Of a stretch of 44,762 nucleotides of DNA, positions 22,975-31,969 are shown piece after piece (within the stretch, counting starts at the first letter, position 1; each line of letters starts with the position of its first letter). The position numbers and the translations under genes are program-made. A model generated the notes under the pieces. The model ran no database searches. It was not told the origin of the DNA and saw only the letters and a list, made by a program, of their open reading frames with translations. This DNA is from CAZLGC01 sp964559275. GTDB lineage: Bacteria > Patescibacteriota > CALEFQ01. The DNA is taken from positions 1 through 44,762 of the forward strand of contig CAZLGC010000002.1 in NCBI GenBank assembly GCA_964559275.1. The letters run 5' to 3'.

Positions 22975-23547
22975 CTATTGAATTACTAAATCACCTGTCG
23001 CTCCGGGGATAATGCCCAGGGCATTGGCCTCATCGGTATCAAGATGAAATGACGCCTTGAAATTGTCTCTGACCCTAACCGCACAATGGTCTAACTGGCC
23101 ACCCCGCTCCCCCGTAGTACGGAGCGAAACCTCGTCACCGTCTTTGATACCCAGCTTTTCGGCTTCAGCCGGAGAAACGTGCAAATGGCGCTTAGCTACG
23201 ATCATACCCTCAGCAAGTTCTACCTCGGCGCCTTTGGGACTAACAATTTTAACCGGGGCAGAGCCGGCCAAATCCCCAGAGAGACGAAGCGGCACCTCCG
23301 CTTTGAGAAAGCGGGCGTCGGTGTGGCTCACTTCCACCTGCGTCTGCGGACGAAAGGGACCTAATATACGCACTCGTTGAATTTCCCGTTCCTCATTTTT
23401 TATCGTAACTTTAAAATCGGAGGCAAACTCACCCTCTTGGCTTAAATCTTTTTCGGGTACAAGCTCGGCCTCTTCCCCGAACAAAGCCTTGAAATCAGCT
23501 TCCGCCAGATGAATATGGCGCGCTGATATTTCTACAGGTATTTTCAT
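22975..23547 (-). CDS. pduL: PduL-type phosphate acyltransferase (phosphotransacetylase)
   Basis: 190 residues. It exchanges CoA of acetyl-CoA for phosphate, giving acetyl phosphate for AckA. The family's zinc-ligand motifs are present: SARHIHL (His11, His13), KRHLHVSP (His121, His123) and FHLDTDEANA at 167-176. The protein begins directly at the first PduL domain without the N-terminal encapsulation peptide of microcompartment forms, and no shell genes are nearby, so it is probably a free cytosolic enzyme. It precedes ackA by one base. Confidence 0.93.
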   Translation of the reverse strand: MKIPVEISARHIHLAEADFKALFGEEAELVPEKDLSQEGEFASDFKVTIKNEEREIQRVRILGPFRPQTQVEVSHTDARFLKAEVPLRLSGDLAGSAPVKIVSPKGAEVELAEGMIVAKRHLHVSPAEAEKLGIKDGDEVSLRTTGERGGQLDHCAVRVRDNFKASFHLDTDEANALGIIPGATGDLVIQ

Positions 23548-23594
23548 AATGATATTTTAAGATAAACAAAACCTAGCTGAATAAAATTCCGGGT

Positions 23595-24581
23595 TTACAG
23601 CTCAGTCACCTCAACCTCGCTGATTCTTCGCTCAATTTCATCGCGGGTCATCAGTCCCTGTTGCGCACCAAATGCCCTCGTGACCGCACCAGAATTGACT
23701 AGAGCCATTGCCAGAGATTCCTTAAGATCTTTCTCCATCATTAATCCGGCCACAAAGGTTGCCCCAAAGGTGTCACCGGCACCGGTGGCATCAATTGAAT
23801 CAAAATGGACAATCGGTGCCTGGTACCACATACCCTCGCTAAAAAGATTCGCGCCCTTAACTCCATCGGTCACAATCACGTGCCGTGGGCCCAGTTCAGC
23901 CAGTGAGCGCAGAACCAGCCTCATATCATCAACCGGTGTTAACCCTTCCTGACGCAAAATCTCGGCAGCTTCCTCTTTGTTCACCAATAGAACCTCGGTG
24001 TTAGAAAGCATCTCGTCTAAATCACCAATGGATCTTATCTGGATACTGCCCGGGTTCCAAGCAACCGGCATTTCACTGGCCATTTCCGCAACGACATGGA
24101 TATCATCACGCCAGTTATCACCGGTCAGGCCACTGACATAGAGCCATTTTGCTGCCGGCAGTTTGGTGTTAACAAGTTCGAGATTGTCACTGGCGCCTTT
24201 GTAATTGAAGGAGAGGTGCTCCCCTTCGCCTACGTCATGTAATACCAAAGATAACCCGGTGGGGACATCCGCCTCTCTTGTTACCAAAGTCGTATCTATG
24301 TCACGCTCCTGCAATCTCTTGATGATGCCTTCACCCCAGGAATCATCGCCGATATTAATAACCGGCATAGCCTTAAGCTCTAACTTGGAAAAAACCACCG
24401 CGGTGTTGATACCGCCGCCGCCTAAATGGCGACGCAATTTCTCGACCGGTATTTTGGCGTCGGGTGCAAAACCCAGATATTTTTGGCGATTACTAGCACC
24501 GACGCCGTTAACAATTTGCCCGCCCGAAACCTCAATGAAGACATCTTGCAAGGCACTGCCAATTGTTAGTACATCTAACAA
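23595..24581 (-). CDS. PfkB-family carbohydrate or nucleoside kinase
   Basis: 328 residues with the ribokinase fold. VLTIGSALQDVF opens the protein, HLGGGGINTAV at about 52-62 is the first PfkB signature, and DATGAGDTFGATFVAG holds the second, with Asp270 as catalytic base. The only reasonable start is a TTG at 24581, leaving DVLTIGSA in the normal place; there is no in-frame ATG nearby. It sits between gpmI and pduL in a glycolytic operon that lacks a PfkA-type phosphofructokinase. It may therefore phosphorylate a sugar or sugar phosphate feeding this pathway, or a nucleoside such as adenosine. The substrate is not determined by sequence. Confidence 0.88.
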   Translation of the reverse strand: MLDVLTIGSALQDVFIEVSGGQIVNGVGASNRQKYLGFAPDAKIPVEKLRRHLGGGGINTAVVFSKLELKAMPVINIGDDSWGEGIIKRLQERDIDTTLVTREADVPTGLSLVLHDVGEGEHLSFNYKGASDNLELVNTKLPAAKWLYVSGLTGDNWRDDIHVVAEMASEMPVAWNPGSIQIRSIGDLDEMLSNTEVLLVNKEEAAEILRQEGLTPVDDMRLVLRSLAELGPRHVIVTDGVKGANLFSEGMWYQAPIVHFDSIDATGAGDTFGATFVAGLMMEKDLKESLAMALVNSGAVTRAFGAQQGLMTRDEIERRISEVEVTEL

Positions 24582-24619
24582 ATAATTAGAATTAAGATTT
24601 TTTATTCAAAGGGTTTGTT

Positions 24620-26215
24620 TTAGTTGACCAAGCTTTGCCCGGTCATAAACGGAGGCTGCTCCAGACCCATCAGAAAAAGAATCGTCGGGGCAACGTCCTG
24701 CAGAACTCCGTAAGGCACTCCCGGTACAAATCCCATCTGAATCTGCGGAGTCTGGTAATTAGCCTGCTCATATCCCTCGGCGACAATTACCAGCGGGACG
24801 GGATTAGCGGTATGTTCCTTATATATATCTCCTGTCTGTAAATCGATGACTTTTTCTATATTCCCGTGATCGGCAGTGATAATAGTTGCTCCACCCTGAG
24901 CCCAAACCGCATCCAGGAGCCGACCAACACAAGTGTCGACAGCTGTCACAGCTTGCTTACACGCCTCCAGGTTGGCCGTGTGACCGACCATATCGGTATT
25001 GGCGTAATTTACAACCACAAAATCATATTTGCCGGTACTGATCTTCTCAATCAGCTGGTCAGTGAGTGGGATAGCGCTCATCTTCGGGGCTTCATCGTAG
25101 TTGGCAACATCGCGTCGGGAATGAACCAACAGAAACTCCTCGCCAGGGAAGGGCTGCGTATGCCCGCCGTCAAAAAAGGAAGTTACGTGGGCAAATTTCT
25201 CAGTCTCGGCAGCGTGCAATTGCTTGAGTCCCTGGTCGCTGATGTATTTGGCCAGCGGTTGATCGATATGCTGTGGCGGAAAAGCTATGTGATACGGCAG
25301 ATTGGCCCCATAATCCGTCATTGCCACGAAAAATATGTCTCTGAGCCCGCCCTGCCGGTCAAAATGCTCGAAGCCAGGCAATAGAATGGCCTGGCTGATC
25401 TCCCGGGCTCGGTCCGTTCGATAATTGAAAAATATTACCGCGTCCCCGTCCTTTATCCCCTGAAAAGGTGCTTGTTTTGAATCTATAACCACCGGTGGCA
25501 CCTGCTCATCCATAACTCCTTTGCGATAAGCGTCCTGGATGGCGGCCTCCGTGCTGGGATATCGTTTGCCTTTACCAAAAACCATCGCATCGTAAGTATC
25601 CTGTATCCGCTCCCAGCGGTTATCACGATCCATGGCAAAGTAGCGACCAGCCAACGTCACAACCTGACCGATGCCGGCGCCCTGAATCTTGCGATCCAAC
25701 TCCGCCAGGAAACCTTCGGCGCTACGCGGCGGCGCATCCCGGCCATCGAGAAAAGCATGGATATAAACTTTTTCCAGGCCCTGGTCCTTGGCTAAATCAA
25801 TCAGCGCATACAAGTGCTCGTTATAAGAGTGGACTTTGCCGTTGCTGAGCAGACCCATTATATGTAGGTTGCTTTTTTTCTCTTTGGTATGACGAATCGC
25901 GTCCAAGAAAGCTTTGTTTTTAAAAAAGGACCCACCCCGAATGGCTTCGTTAATCCGAACAACGTCCTGGTAGACGGTAAAACCGGCCCCCATATTCATG
26001 TGACCGACCTCGGAATTTCCCATCTCTCCCCAATCTAGCCCAACCGCTTCTCCTGATGCTTGCAAAGTGGTTGCAAAAAACTCCCGTTCTAAGCGGTCCA
26101 TTACCGGGGTATCTGCCTGAGAGATTGCATTCGCCGTTGAGGGCTCGGCGATACCCCAGCCGTCCAGAATAACGAGGACAACCGGCCGATATTTTTTGGT
26201 AGGAACTGGGGACAC
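24620..26215 (-). CDS. gpmI: 2,3-bisphosphoglycerate-independent phosphoglycerate mutase
   Basis: 531 residues, normal for the metal-dependent enzyme that interconverts 3- and 2-phosphoglycerate. ILDGWG places metal-binding Asp19, and EMGNSEVGHMNMG places catalytic Ser68. DGRDAPPRSA and SLAGRYFAMDRDNRW-like elements (here TLAGRYFAMDRDNRWER) and ITADHGNIEKV near the end complete the set. The start is a GTG at 26215, six bases after the eno stop. It lies between eno and pfkB in the glycolytic run. Confidence 0.96.
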   Translation of the reverse strand: MSPVPTKKYRPVVLVILDGWGIAEPSTANAISQADTPVMDRLEREFFATTLQASGEAVGLDWGEMGNSEVGHMNMGAGFTVYQDVVRINEAIRGGSFFKNKAFLDAIRHTKEKKSNLHIMGLLSNGKVHSYNEHLYALIDLAKDQGLEKVYIHAFLDGRDAPPRSAEGFLAELDRKIQGAGIGQVVTLAGRYFAMDRDNRWERIQDTYDAMVFGKGKRYPSTEAAIQDAYRKGVMDEQVPPVVIDSKQAPFQGIKDGDAVIFFNYRTDRAREISQAILLPGFEHFDRQGGLRDIFFVAMTDYGANLPYHIAFPPQHIDQPLAKYISDQGLKQLHAAETEKFAHVTSFFDGGHTQPFPGEEFLLVHSRRDVANYDEAPKMSAIPLTDQLIEKISTGKYDFVVVNYANTDMVGHTANLEACKQAVTAVDTCVGRLLDAVWAQGGATIITADHGNIEKVIDLQTGDIYKEHTANPVPLVIVAEGYEQANYQTPQIQMGFVPGVPYGVLQDVAPTILFLMGLEQPPFMTGQSLVN

Positions 26216-26221
26216 AGTTTT

Positions 26222-27535
26222 TTAGATTTTGCCAGCATAGTTGGCACTGTCATCCAACTCTTCAGCAATTTCCATTAAACGGTTGTATTTGGCTACCCTT
26301 TCCCCGCGGGAAGTAGCTCCACTCTTGATCCGGGTGGCATTTATAGCCACCGCCAGATCAGCAATGAAATCATCTAGAGTTTCCCCGGAGCGATGTGAGA
26401 CAAACGCCGTCATATTATTTTGGTAAGCCAGTGCGACCGTCTCAAATGTTTCTGTCAGAGTGCCAATTTGATTAACCTTGATCAAAACTGAATTACAGGC
26501 ATCTTTGTCGATAGCCATCTGTAGCCTTTTTTTATTAGTAACCAGGAAATCATCCCCTACCACCTGAATTTTATCCTTGTAGAGAGAATTGAATTTCTGC
26601 CAACCGGCAATATCATCCTCTGCCAGACCATCTTCGACTAAGATCAACTTGTATTTTTCAACCCATGTTTTCAGAAAATCAACCATCTGGTCTGTACTAA
26701 GCTCATGAACTTTGCTCCCCCAGCTCATTTTGTACTTGCTATCTTCATAGAATTCCGAAGCTGCCATATCGATACCGATGCCGATTTGCTCGGCGTACGT
26801 ATAGCCAGCTTTGTCAATAGACTGCTTGAGCAAAACTAAGGCCTCTTCATCACTGTCCAGGTTTGGCGCCATGCCGGCCTCAATCGACGGTGCAAATCCA
26901 CCTTCATTCCCTACATTAGTCGATAGATCCTTGCTTTTGAGAAGTTTTTCTAAATGGTGGAAAACCTCTGATCCCCAGCGAACAGCTTCGATAAAATTCG
27001 GGGCCCCGACCGGGCCAACCATGAATTCCTGGCAATCAAGGTTATTATCGGCATGGGCCCCGCCGTTGATGACATTGAACATCGGCACCGGCAGGAGATA
27101 ACCTTCGAGAGGATGATGATTCATAAAAAGCTCCCGCAGGTAGGAGTAGAGCGGCAGCTTACGTGACTTGGCCGCCGCTTTAGCGCAGGCCAGCGAAGCG
27201 GCAAGGATAGCATTGGCGCCCAAGTTTTTCTTCTGGGCATCGCCGTCGAGCTTGATCATAGTTTCGTCCAAGCAGCGCTGATCGAAAACGTCTTTACCTT
27301 GGAGAGCGTCGTTGATTTTGGTATTAACATTGGCAACAGCTTTTTGGACTCCCTTGCCGAGATAACGAGATTCATCCTCATCCCGCAGCTCCCAGGCTTC
27401 ATGCACGCCGGTAGAAGCACCGGAAGGAACACCAAAAGTGCCCTGGCTACCGTCGTCAAGCACAGCTATGGCTTCAACAGTTGGATTCCCACGGGAATCC
27501 AAAATTTCTCTAGCTTTGATTTCTTTGATATTCAT
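26222..27535 (-). CDS. eno: Enolase
   Basis: 437 residues; converts 2-phosphoglycerate to phosphoenolpyruvate. EILDSRGNPTVEA opens the protein, GNEGGFAPSI lies near 214-223, LILVEDGLAEDDIAGW and VVGDDFLVTN bear metal ligands, and KVNQIGTLTET plus SHRSGETLDDFIADLAVA close the active site. Length and motifs are standard. It follows pgk after 45 bases and gpmI follows after 6. Confidence 0.97.
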   Translation of the reverse strand: MNIKEIKAREILDSRGNPTVEAIAVLDDGSQGTFGVPSGASTGVHEAWELRDEDESRYLGKGVQKAVANVNTKINDALQGKDVFDQRCLDETMIKLDGDAQKKNLGANAILAASLACAKAAAKSRKLPLYSYLRELFMNHHPLEGYLLPVPMFNVINGGAHADNNLDCQEFMVGPVGAPNFIEAVRWGSEVFHHLEKLLKSKDLSTNVGNEGGFAPSIEAGMAPNLDSDEEALVLLKQSIDKAGYTYAEQIGIGIDMAASEFYEDSKYKMSWGSKVHELSTDQMVDFLKTWVEKYKLILVEDGLAEDDIAGWQKFNSLYKDKIQVVGDDFLVTNKKRLQMAIDKDACNSVLIKVNQIGTLTETFETVALAYQNNMTAFVSHRSGETLDDFIADLAVAINATRIKSGATSRGERVAKYNRLMEIAEELDDSANYAGKI

Positions 27536-27580
27536 TTATTTTTTAAGATGTAAGATAGAAGATAAGAGATGAAGAATCTG

Positions 27581-28756
27581 TTATTTCTCTAGGGCTTCTA
27601 AAGCAACTAATTTCCCGTCAGCCAGGAAATCCAGCATGGCTCCCCCGCCGGTGGAAACAAAATCGATGTTATCACGAGCCCCTGCTTCATCTAAAAAATC
27701 AACCGTTTCACCGCCCCCGACGACGGTTTCAGCTGGAGTGTTCTGAAGCGATTCTATAATGCCTTTAGTGCCGCCCTGAAATTTGTCGACTTCAATATGA
27801 CCAAGTGGTCCATTCCAGAGAACTAGAGCTGAATCGGAAATCACTTCCCCGTACTTAGCCGCGGTGCGAGGACCGATATCGTATATGGCCTCTCCGCCTT
27901 CGACTTCGCCGACAGCGCAATCGCGGGCAGGACCAGAAAGCTTATCTTTTTCCAGTGGAGCCGAAACCACCACGTCGATGGGTAGCATCAGTTTAGCATC
28001 GGTAACCTTGGGTACCAACGTAGCCGCTTCAGATAAGACCTTGCCTTCAATTTTGGAAGCACCTACCTCGCTGCCGCTGGCCTTGAGCAAAGTGTTAGCA
28101 ACCCGGCCGCCCACCAGAACGTTGTCCGCAATCTGGACAAATTTTTCAAGAAGCTTGATTTTGGTCTCCAATTTGGATCCTCCCAAAACGAAAGTAAAAG
28201 GATGTTTGGGATTATCACGAACAGAGGAAAGTTTAGCTACTTCCTTCTCGACCAATAAACCAGCGACACCCGGAATTAGTTTAGGAACTCCGGTCATGCT
28301 AGCATGGTCCCGGTGCGAGTTAGCAAAGGCATCGTTAACATAAATTTCTCCCAGCTCCGCTAATTGCTTGGCAAAACCCTCGTCGTTGGCTTCCTCGCCC
28401 GGATGAAAGCGCAGGTTTTCCAGAAAGTAAACATCGGCTTCGTGATTGCCGATAGTGGATTTGACTTTCTCACCAACACAATCATCCAGCTTTACGACCG
28501 GGCGCTTGAGTAAGCGCTCTAGAGCACGAGCAACCCCGGTAGTACGATATTTTTCGATTACTTTCCCATCAGGACGGCCAACATGGGTCATCAGAACCAA
28601 CCGGCAACCCTGGCCAAGCAGGTACTCCAGAGTCGGCAAAGTCGCCTTAATGCGATAATCATCAAGGGGATTGCCTTGCTCGTCAAGCGGCTCGTTGAAA
28701 TCAACGCGCACCAAGACCTGTTTGTTTTTGAGATCAATATCTTTAATTGTTTTCAT
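27581..28756 (-). CDS. pgk: Phosphoglycerate kinase
   Basis: 391 residues; makes ATP from 1,3-bisphosphoglycerate. VRVDFNEPLDEQGNPLDDYR is the N-domain substrate site, RFHPGEEANDEGFAKQLA is the second signature, and the C-domain shows FTFVLGGSKLETKIKLLE, WNGPLGHIE and STGGGAMLDFLA. The ATG is 4 bases after the gap stop. It is the first substrate-level ATP step of the operon; acetate kinase supplies the last. Confidence 0.97.
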   Translation of the reverse strand: MKTIKDIDLKNKQVLVRVDFNEPLDEQGNPLDDYRIKATLPTLEYLLGQGCRLVLMTHVGRPDGKVIEKYRTTGVARALERLLKRPVVKLDDCVGEKVKSTIGNHEADVYFLENLRFHPGEEANDEGFAKQLAELGEIYVNDAFANSHRDHASMTGVPKLIPGVAGLLVEKEVAKLSSVRDNPKHPFTFVLGGSKLETKIKLLEKFVQIADNVLVGGRVANTLLKASGSEVGASKIEGKVLSEAATLVPKVTDAKLMLPIDVVVSAPLEKDKLSGPARDCAVGEVEGGEAIYDIGPRTAAKYGEVISDSALVLWNGPLGHIEVDKFQGGTKGIIESLQNTPAETVVGGGETVDFLDEAGARDNIDFVSTGGGAMLDFLADGKLVALEALEK

Positions 28757-28760
28757 TTTT

Positions 28761-29765
28761 TCAAAGACTGGAGCCGACCTTCGCCGCCATTTCGGCTAGG
28801 CGTACAGAATAGGCCCACTCATTATCATACCAGGCCACAACCTTGGCCAAATTACCGCCGACAACCTTGGTGTAATCAGGATCAACAATAGCTGATTCAG
28901 TTGTTTTGATAACATCCGAGGAAACGATCGGATCTTTGGCAACTCCAAGAACTCCCTTGAGTTCACCGTCTGCTGCTGCTTGCAAAGCCTGGTTTATTTC
29001 CTCGGCGGAGGTATCCTTTTTCAGAAGCATTGTAACATCAATAAGAGAGCCGCAGACAACCGGGATCCTGACAGCTGTTCCGTCGAACAGATCCTTGAGT
29101 TCCGGCAGAGCCTTGGTAGTCGCTATAGCGGCACCGGTGGTGGAAGGCACACTGTTCTGAGCAGCTGCCCGGCCCCGGCGGGGATCTTTTTCATTAGGTC
29201 CGTCGACAATTGATTGAGTGGCAGTATAAGCATGAATTGTTACCAGCAAAGATTTTTCGACCCCGAATTTATCACACATGACTTTCATGACCGGGCCAAT
29301 ACAGTTGGTAGTACAAGATGCCATGTCAATTATCTCTTCGCCCTGATAATCATCTTCGTTGACGCCACGCAGATACGTCTTCACCGGATCATCACCTTTT
29401 GAGGGCGCGCTGATAACAACTCGCTTGGCTCCCGCCTTCAGGTGAGCACTTGCCTGCTCCTTTTTCGTGAATACTCCCGTGGATTCAATAACTACATCAA
29501 CTCCCATATCCTGCCAAGGTAAATTGGCCGGGTCTTTCTCCTGCAAAACAGGATAAGTATTGCCGTCAATTACCAGTTTATCTTTTTCAACCTTAATTTC
29601 CCTGCCCCAACGACCATAGACGGTATCATATTTAAGAAGATAAGCCAGGCTCTCAACACTGCCCAGATCATTAATGGCCACAACTTCCAGATCAGATTGG
29701 TCCAGGGCAGCCTTGAAAGTCGCTCGCCCGATCCGACCAAAGCCATTGATTGCTATTTTGGTCAT
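28761..29765 (-). CDS. gap: Glyceraldehyde-3-phosphate dehydrogenase
   Basis: 334 residues. NGFGRIGR at 7-14 is the nucleotide-binding turn, and Asp33 in AINDLG points to NAD rather than NADP. SCTTNC puts the catalytic Cys at 151, and the C-terminus has WYDNEWAYSVR. The start is the ATG at 29765; a longer reading adds seven residues not found in the family. It sits between fba and pgk. In this fermentation its NADH and the reduced ferredoxin from Por must be reoxidised elsewhere. Confidence 0.97.
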   Translation of the reverse strand: MTKIAINGFGRIGRATFKAALDQSDLEVVAINDLGSVESLAYLLKYDTVYGRWGREIKVEKDKLVIDGNTYPVLQEKDPANLPWQDMGVDVVIESTGVFTKKEQASAHLKAGAKRVVISAPSKGDDPVKTYLRGVNEDDYQGEEIIDMASCTTNCIGPVMKVMCDKFGVEKSLLVTIHAYTATQSIVDGPNEKDPRRGRAAAQNSVPSTTGAAIATTKALPELKDLFDGTAVRIPVVCGSLIDVTMLLKKDTSAEEINQALQAAADGELKGVLGVAKDPIVSSDVIKTTESAIVDPDYTKVVGGNLAKVVAWYDNEWAYSVRLAEMAAKVGSSL

Positions 29766-29804
29766 ATATTTGTCTTTTAGTGGCAAGTCAAAATTGCCGG
29801 GATA

Positions 29805-30674
29805 TTATAAAATTCCACCGTTAGCTTTTCCGGCTGCGCCGAAAATTTCCATCTTCTCGGAAACCACCTTGGACACCGCCTGCCGAGAAGGAGCGATTAT
29901 AACTCTGGGATCAAATTCCTTCGGTTTGGCCTTGAGCGTTTCCCGAAGTTTATTGGTAAAAGCTTTGCGCAGTTCGGAATCAATATTTATATCTGTAATT
30001 CCCGCCGCCACCAGTTTCTTGACGTCTTCTGCCTTGGTTCCGGAACCACCGTGCAGCACCAGCGGGATATCCAGTGACTCGCGAATTTTCTTTAGCAGAC
30101 CAAAGTCTAGTTTGGGTGCTGCCAGCCCATGGCAATTCCCGATCGAAACGGCCAGTGTATCCACGCCCGTTTGCTTCACAAACTTAACGGCATCATTAAC
30201 ATTAGTCGGGGCTCCTCTCTTCACAACCAGTTTTTCCGAAGTGGCGTGAATTCCAGGAATCCGCCCAACCTCACCCTGAACGATCACGTTGCGTTTGTGA
30301 GCATAATCAACTATCTGCTTGGTCAGCATGATATTTTCATCTAGAGCTAGATCTGAACCGTCAATTTGAACCGATGTAAAACCGGCGTTGATAGTCTCCA
30401 CTACCGAATGAAATTTCTTGCCGTGATCAAGGTGAAGGGCCACCGGAATCTGGATAGCCTCATTTTTTGCGATTGTGCTGACAATATGGGTTATCGGTTT
30501 GATACCGGCGTAATCAATGGTGGACTCGGAAACCATAATGATAACCGGGGCGTTCTCTTTGTTGGCAGCGTTGACTATCCCCTGAGTAACCTCGAGGTCG
30601 AAAGTATTGAAAGATCCGACCGCGTAGGAACGTTTGAAAGCGTCTTTGATTAAATCTTTGGCGTGAGCAAGCAT
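29805..30674 (-). CDS. fba: Class II fructose-bisphosphate aldolase
   Basis: 289 residues; zinc-dependent cleavage of fructose-1,6-bisphosphate into two triose phosphates. ALHLDHGKKF provides Asp83 and the zinc ligand His84. VQIDGSDLALDENI, GEVGRIPGIH, LVLHGGSGT and INIDSELRKAF follow. Family relatives act on tagatose-1,6-bisphosphate, which motifs alone cannot exclude, and the nearby galT hints at galactose use. The position between tpiA and gap supports the glycolytic role. Confidence 0.94.
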   Translation of the reverse strand: MLAHAKDLIKDAFKRSYAVGSFNTFDLEVTQGIVNAANKENAPVIIMVSESTIDYAGIKPITHIVSTIAKNEAIQIPVALHLDHGKKFHSVVETINAGFTSVQIDGSDLALDENIMLTKQIVDYAHKRNVIVQGEVGRIPGIHATSEKLVVKRGAPTNVNDAVKFVKQTGVDTLAVSIGNCHGLAAPKLDFGLLKKIRESLDIPLVLHGGSGTKAEDVKKLVAAGITDINIDSELRKAFTNKLRETLKAKPKEFDPRVIIAPSRQAVSKVVSEKMEIFGAAGKANGGIL

Positions 30675-30701
30675 AAGCTAAATTTTAGAATATAAATATT
30701 C

Positions 30702-31466
30702 TCAGTTGGAATTTTGAGAAACTTTTTTGATTATTTTAGAAAATTCAGCCGGCACTAAACTGGCACCCCCAACCAGAAAACCCTGATTAGAATCTACTTT
30801 CAAAAATGAAATAACATTGTCGCTGTCTATACTACCGCCATATATCAGCCGCGTTTTGTCAGAAATCTCCTGAGCGGCCAGAAAGCTGGAAATCACCTCA
30901 TAGGCTGCCTGCACAATTTCCGGGGTAGCGGCCTCCCGACTTTTCACCTCGCCGGTACCAATCGCCCAAACCGGTTCATAGGAAATAACTACTTCGTTGA
31001 TATCATCACGCCCGATTTCACGCCAGGCTTCTGTCAGCTGTTCTGTTAGTACCTGCTCCGTCAATTCAGCCCGGCGCTCGTCAGCTCGCTCCCCAACACA
31101 GAGAATGGGAACCAGGTCATTTCGTAAGGCCGCACGCATCTTCAGGTTCACTACTTCATTGCTCTCCCCCAGCTTCCAGCGCCGTTCGGAATGTCCGACA
31201 ATAACATATTTGCAGCCCAGGTCTTTTAGCATCGGTCCGGAAACCTCACCGGTAAAAGTACCTTTGTCTTCCCAGTGAATATCCTGGGCACCTTTTTCAA
31301 AACCCGGGTTTTCACCTAGAGTCTGCAAAGCGGTAAACGGAGGACAAATTACTATTTCCACACTGTTTTCAAGAGCCGACAGATACTTCTCTAGCTCAGA
31401 TAGAAGCACCCCCGCTTCGGTGCTGGTTTCATTCATTTTCCAGTTGGCAACTATCAATGGTTTCAT
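30702..31466 (-). CDS. tpiA: Triosephosphate isomerase
   Basis: 254 residues. NWKMNETS supplies Lys10, VGHSERRW His92, YEPVWAIGTG catalytic Glu164, and IYGGSIDSDN the phosphate loop. The ATG at 31466 overlaps the upstream stop in an ATGA, a clear coupled start; a longer version would add seven residues. It opens the uninterrupted glycolytic series tpiA-fba-gap-pgk-eno-gpmI. Confidence 0.96.
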   Translation of the reverse strand: MKPLIVANWKMNETSTEAGVLLSELEKYLSALENSVEIVICPPFTALQTLGENPGFEKGAQDIHWEDKGTFTGEVSGPMLKDLGCKYVIVGHSERRWKLGESNEVVNLKMRAALRNDLVPILCVGERADERRAELTEQVLTEQLTEAWREIGRDDINEVVISYEPVWAIGTGEVKSREAATPEIVQAAYEVISSFLAAQEISDKTRLIYGGSIDSDNVISFLKVDSNQGFLVGGASLVPAEFSKIIKKVSQNSN

Positions 31467-31969
31467 TGTTCGACGTGTATTAGCCATTCAAAAGCGTCAT
31501 AAGCGCCGACGGTAATTAAGGTAACAATGACTCCGGCGATGAGTACGCCGAGGAATATGGCTAGTAGTGCTTTTTTGTATTTAATCCCAAAGAGGAAAGC
31601 AGCAATTGAACCTGTCCAAGCCCCGGTTACCGGCAACGGTATCATGACGAAAATCATCAATGCCCACACACCGTACTTCTCAACCGGATCGGCCAATTTC
31701 CTTCGGGTGCGCTTAAAAACCCATTCGAATATTCGGTGCATTACCTTCGATCGTTTATCAAAATAACGATAAGCCGGCTCCAGCAGCCAGAGAATGAAGA
31801 ATACCGGAATCATGTTACCAATGACAGCAAAGATGTAAGCTGACCACCAGGGCAAACCGTAAGATAGAATGCCAATGGGAATAGCTATTCGAAGCTCACC
31901 GATTGGTATTAGGGCAATCAGCAGCGTTGCTATCTCGGCCGGGAATTGCTGGAAGGCGGAGAAATCCAT
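31463..31969 (-). CDS. Small multi-drug export family membrane protein (COG2426-like)
   Basis: 168 residues with about four hydrophobic helices. ALIPIGELRIAIPIGILSYG near 19-38, MIPVFFILWLLEPAYRYFDK near 53-72 and MIPLPVTGAWTGSIAAFLFG near 110-129 match the putative small multi-drug export family. Transport function is only suggested for that family. Its start shares one base with the galT stop (TGATG) and its end overlaps tpiA by 4 bases, so it is locked into the operon. The substrate is unknown. Confidence 0.85.
   Translation of the reverse strand: MDFSAFQQFPAEIATLLIALIPIGELRIAIPIGILSYGLPWWSAYIFAVIGNMIPVFFILWLLEPAYRYFDKRSKVMHRIFEWVFKRTRRKLADPVEKYGVWALMIFVMIPLPVTGAWTGSIAAFLFGIKYKKALLAIFLGVLIAGVIVTLITVGAYDAFEWLIHVEQ

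Noticed and set aside
22975..23547. A microcompartment locus suggested by pduL
   Set aside because: No shell proteins, no targeting extension and no diol or ethanolamine enzymes nearby.
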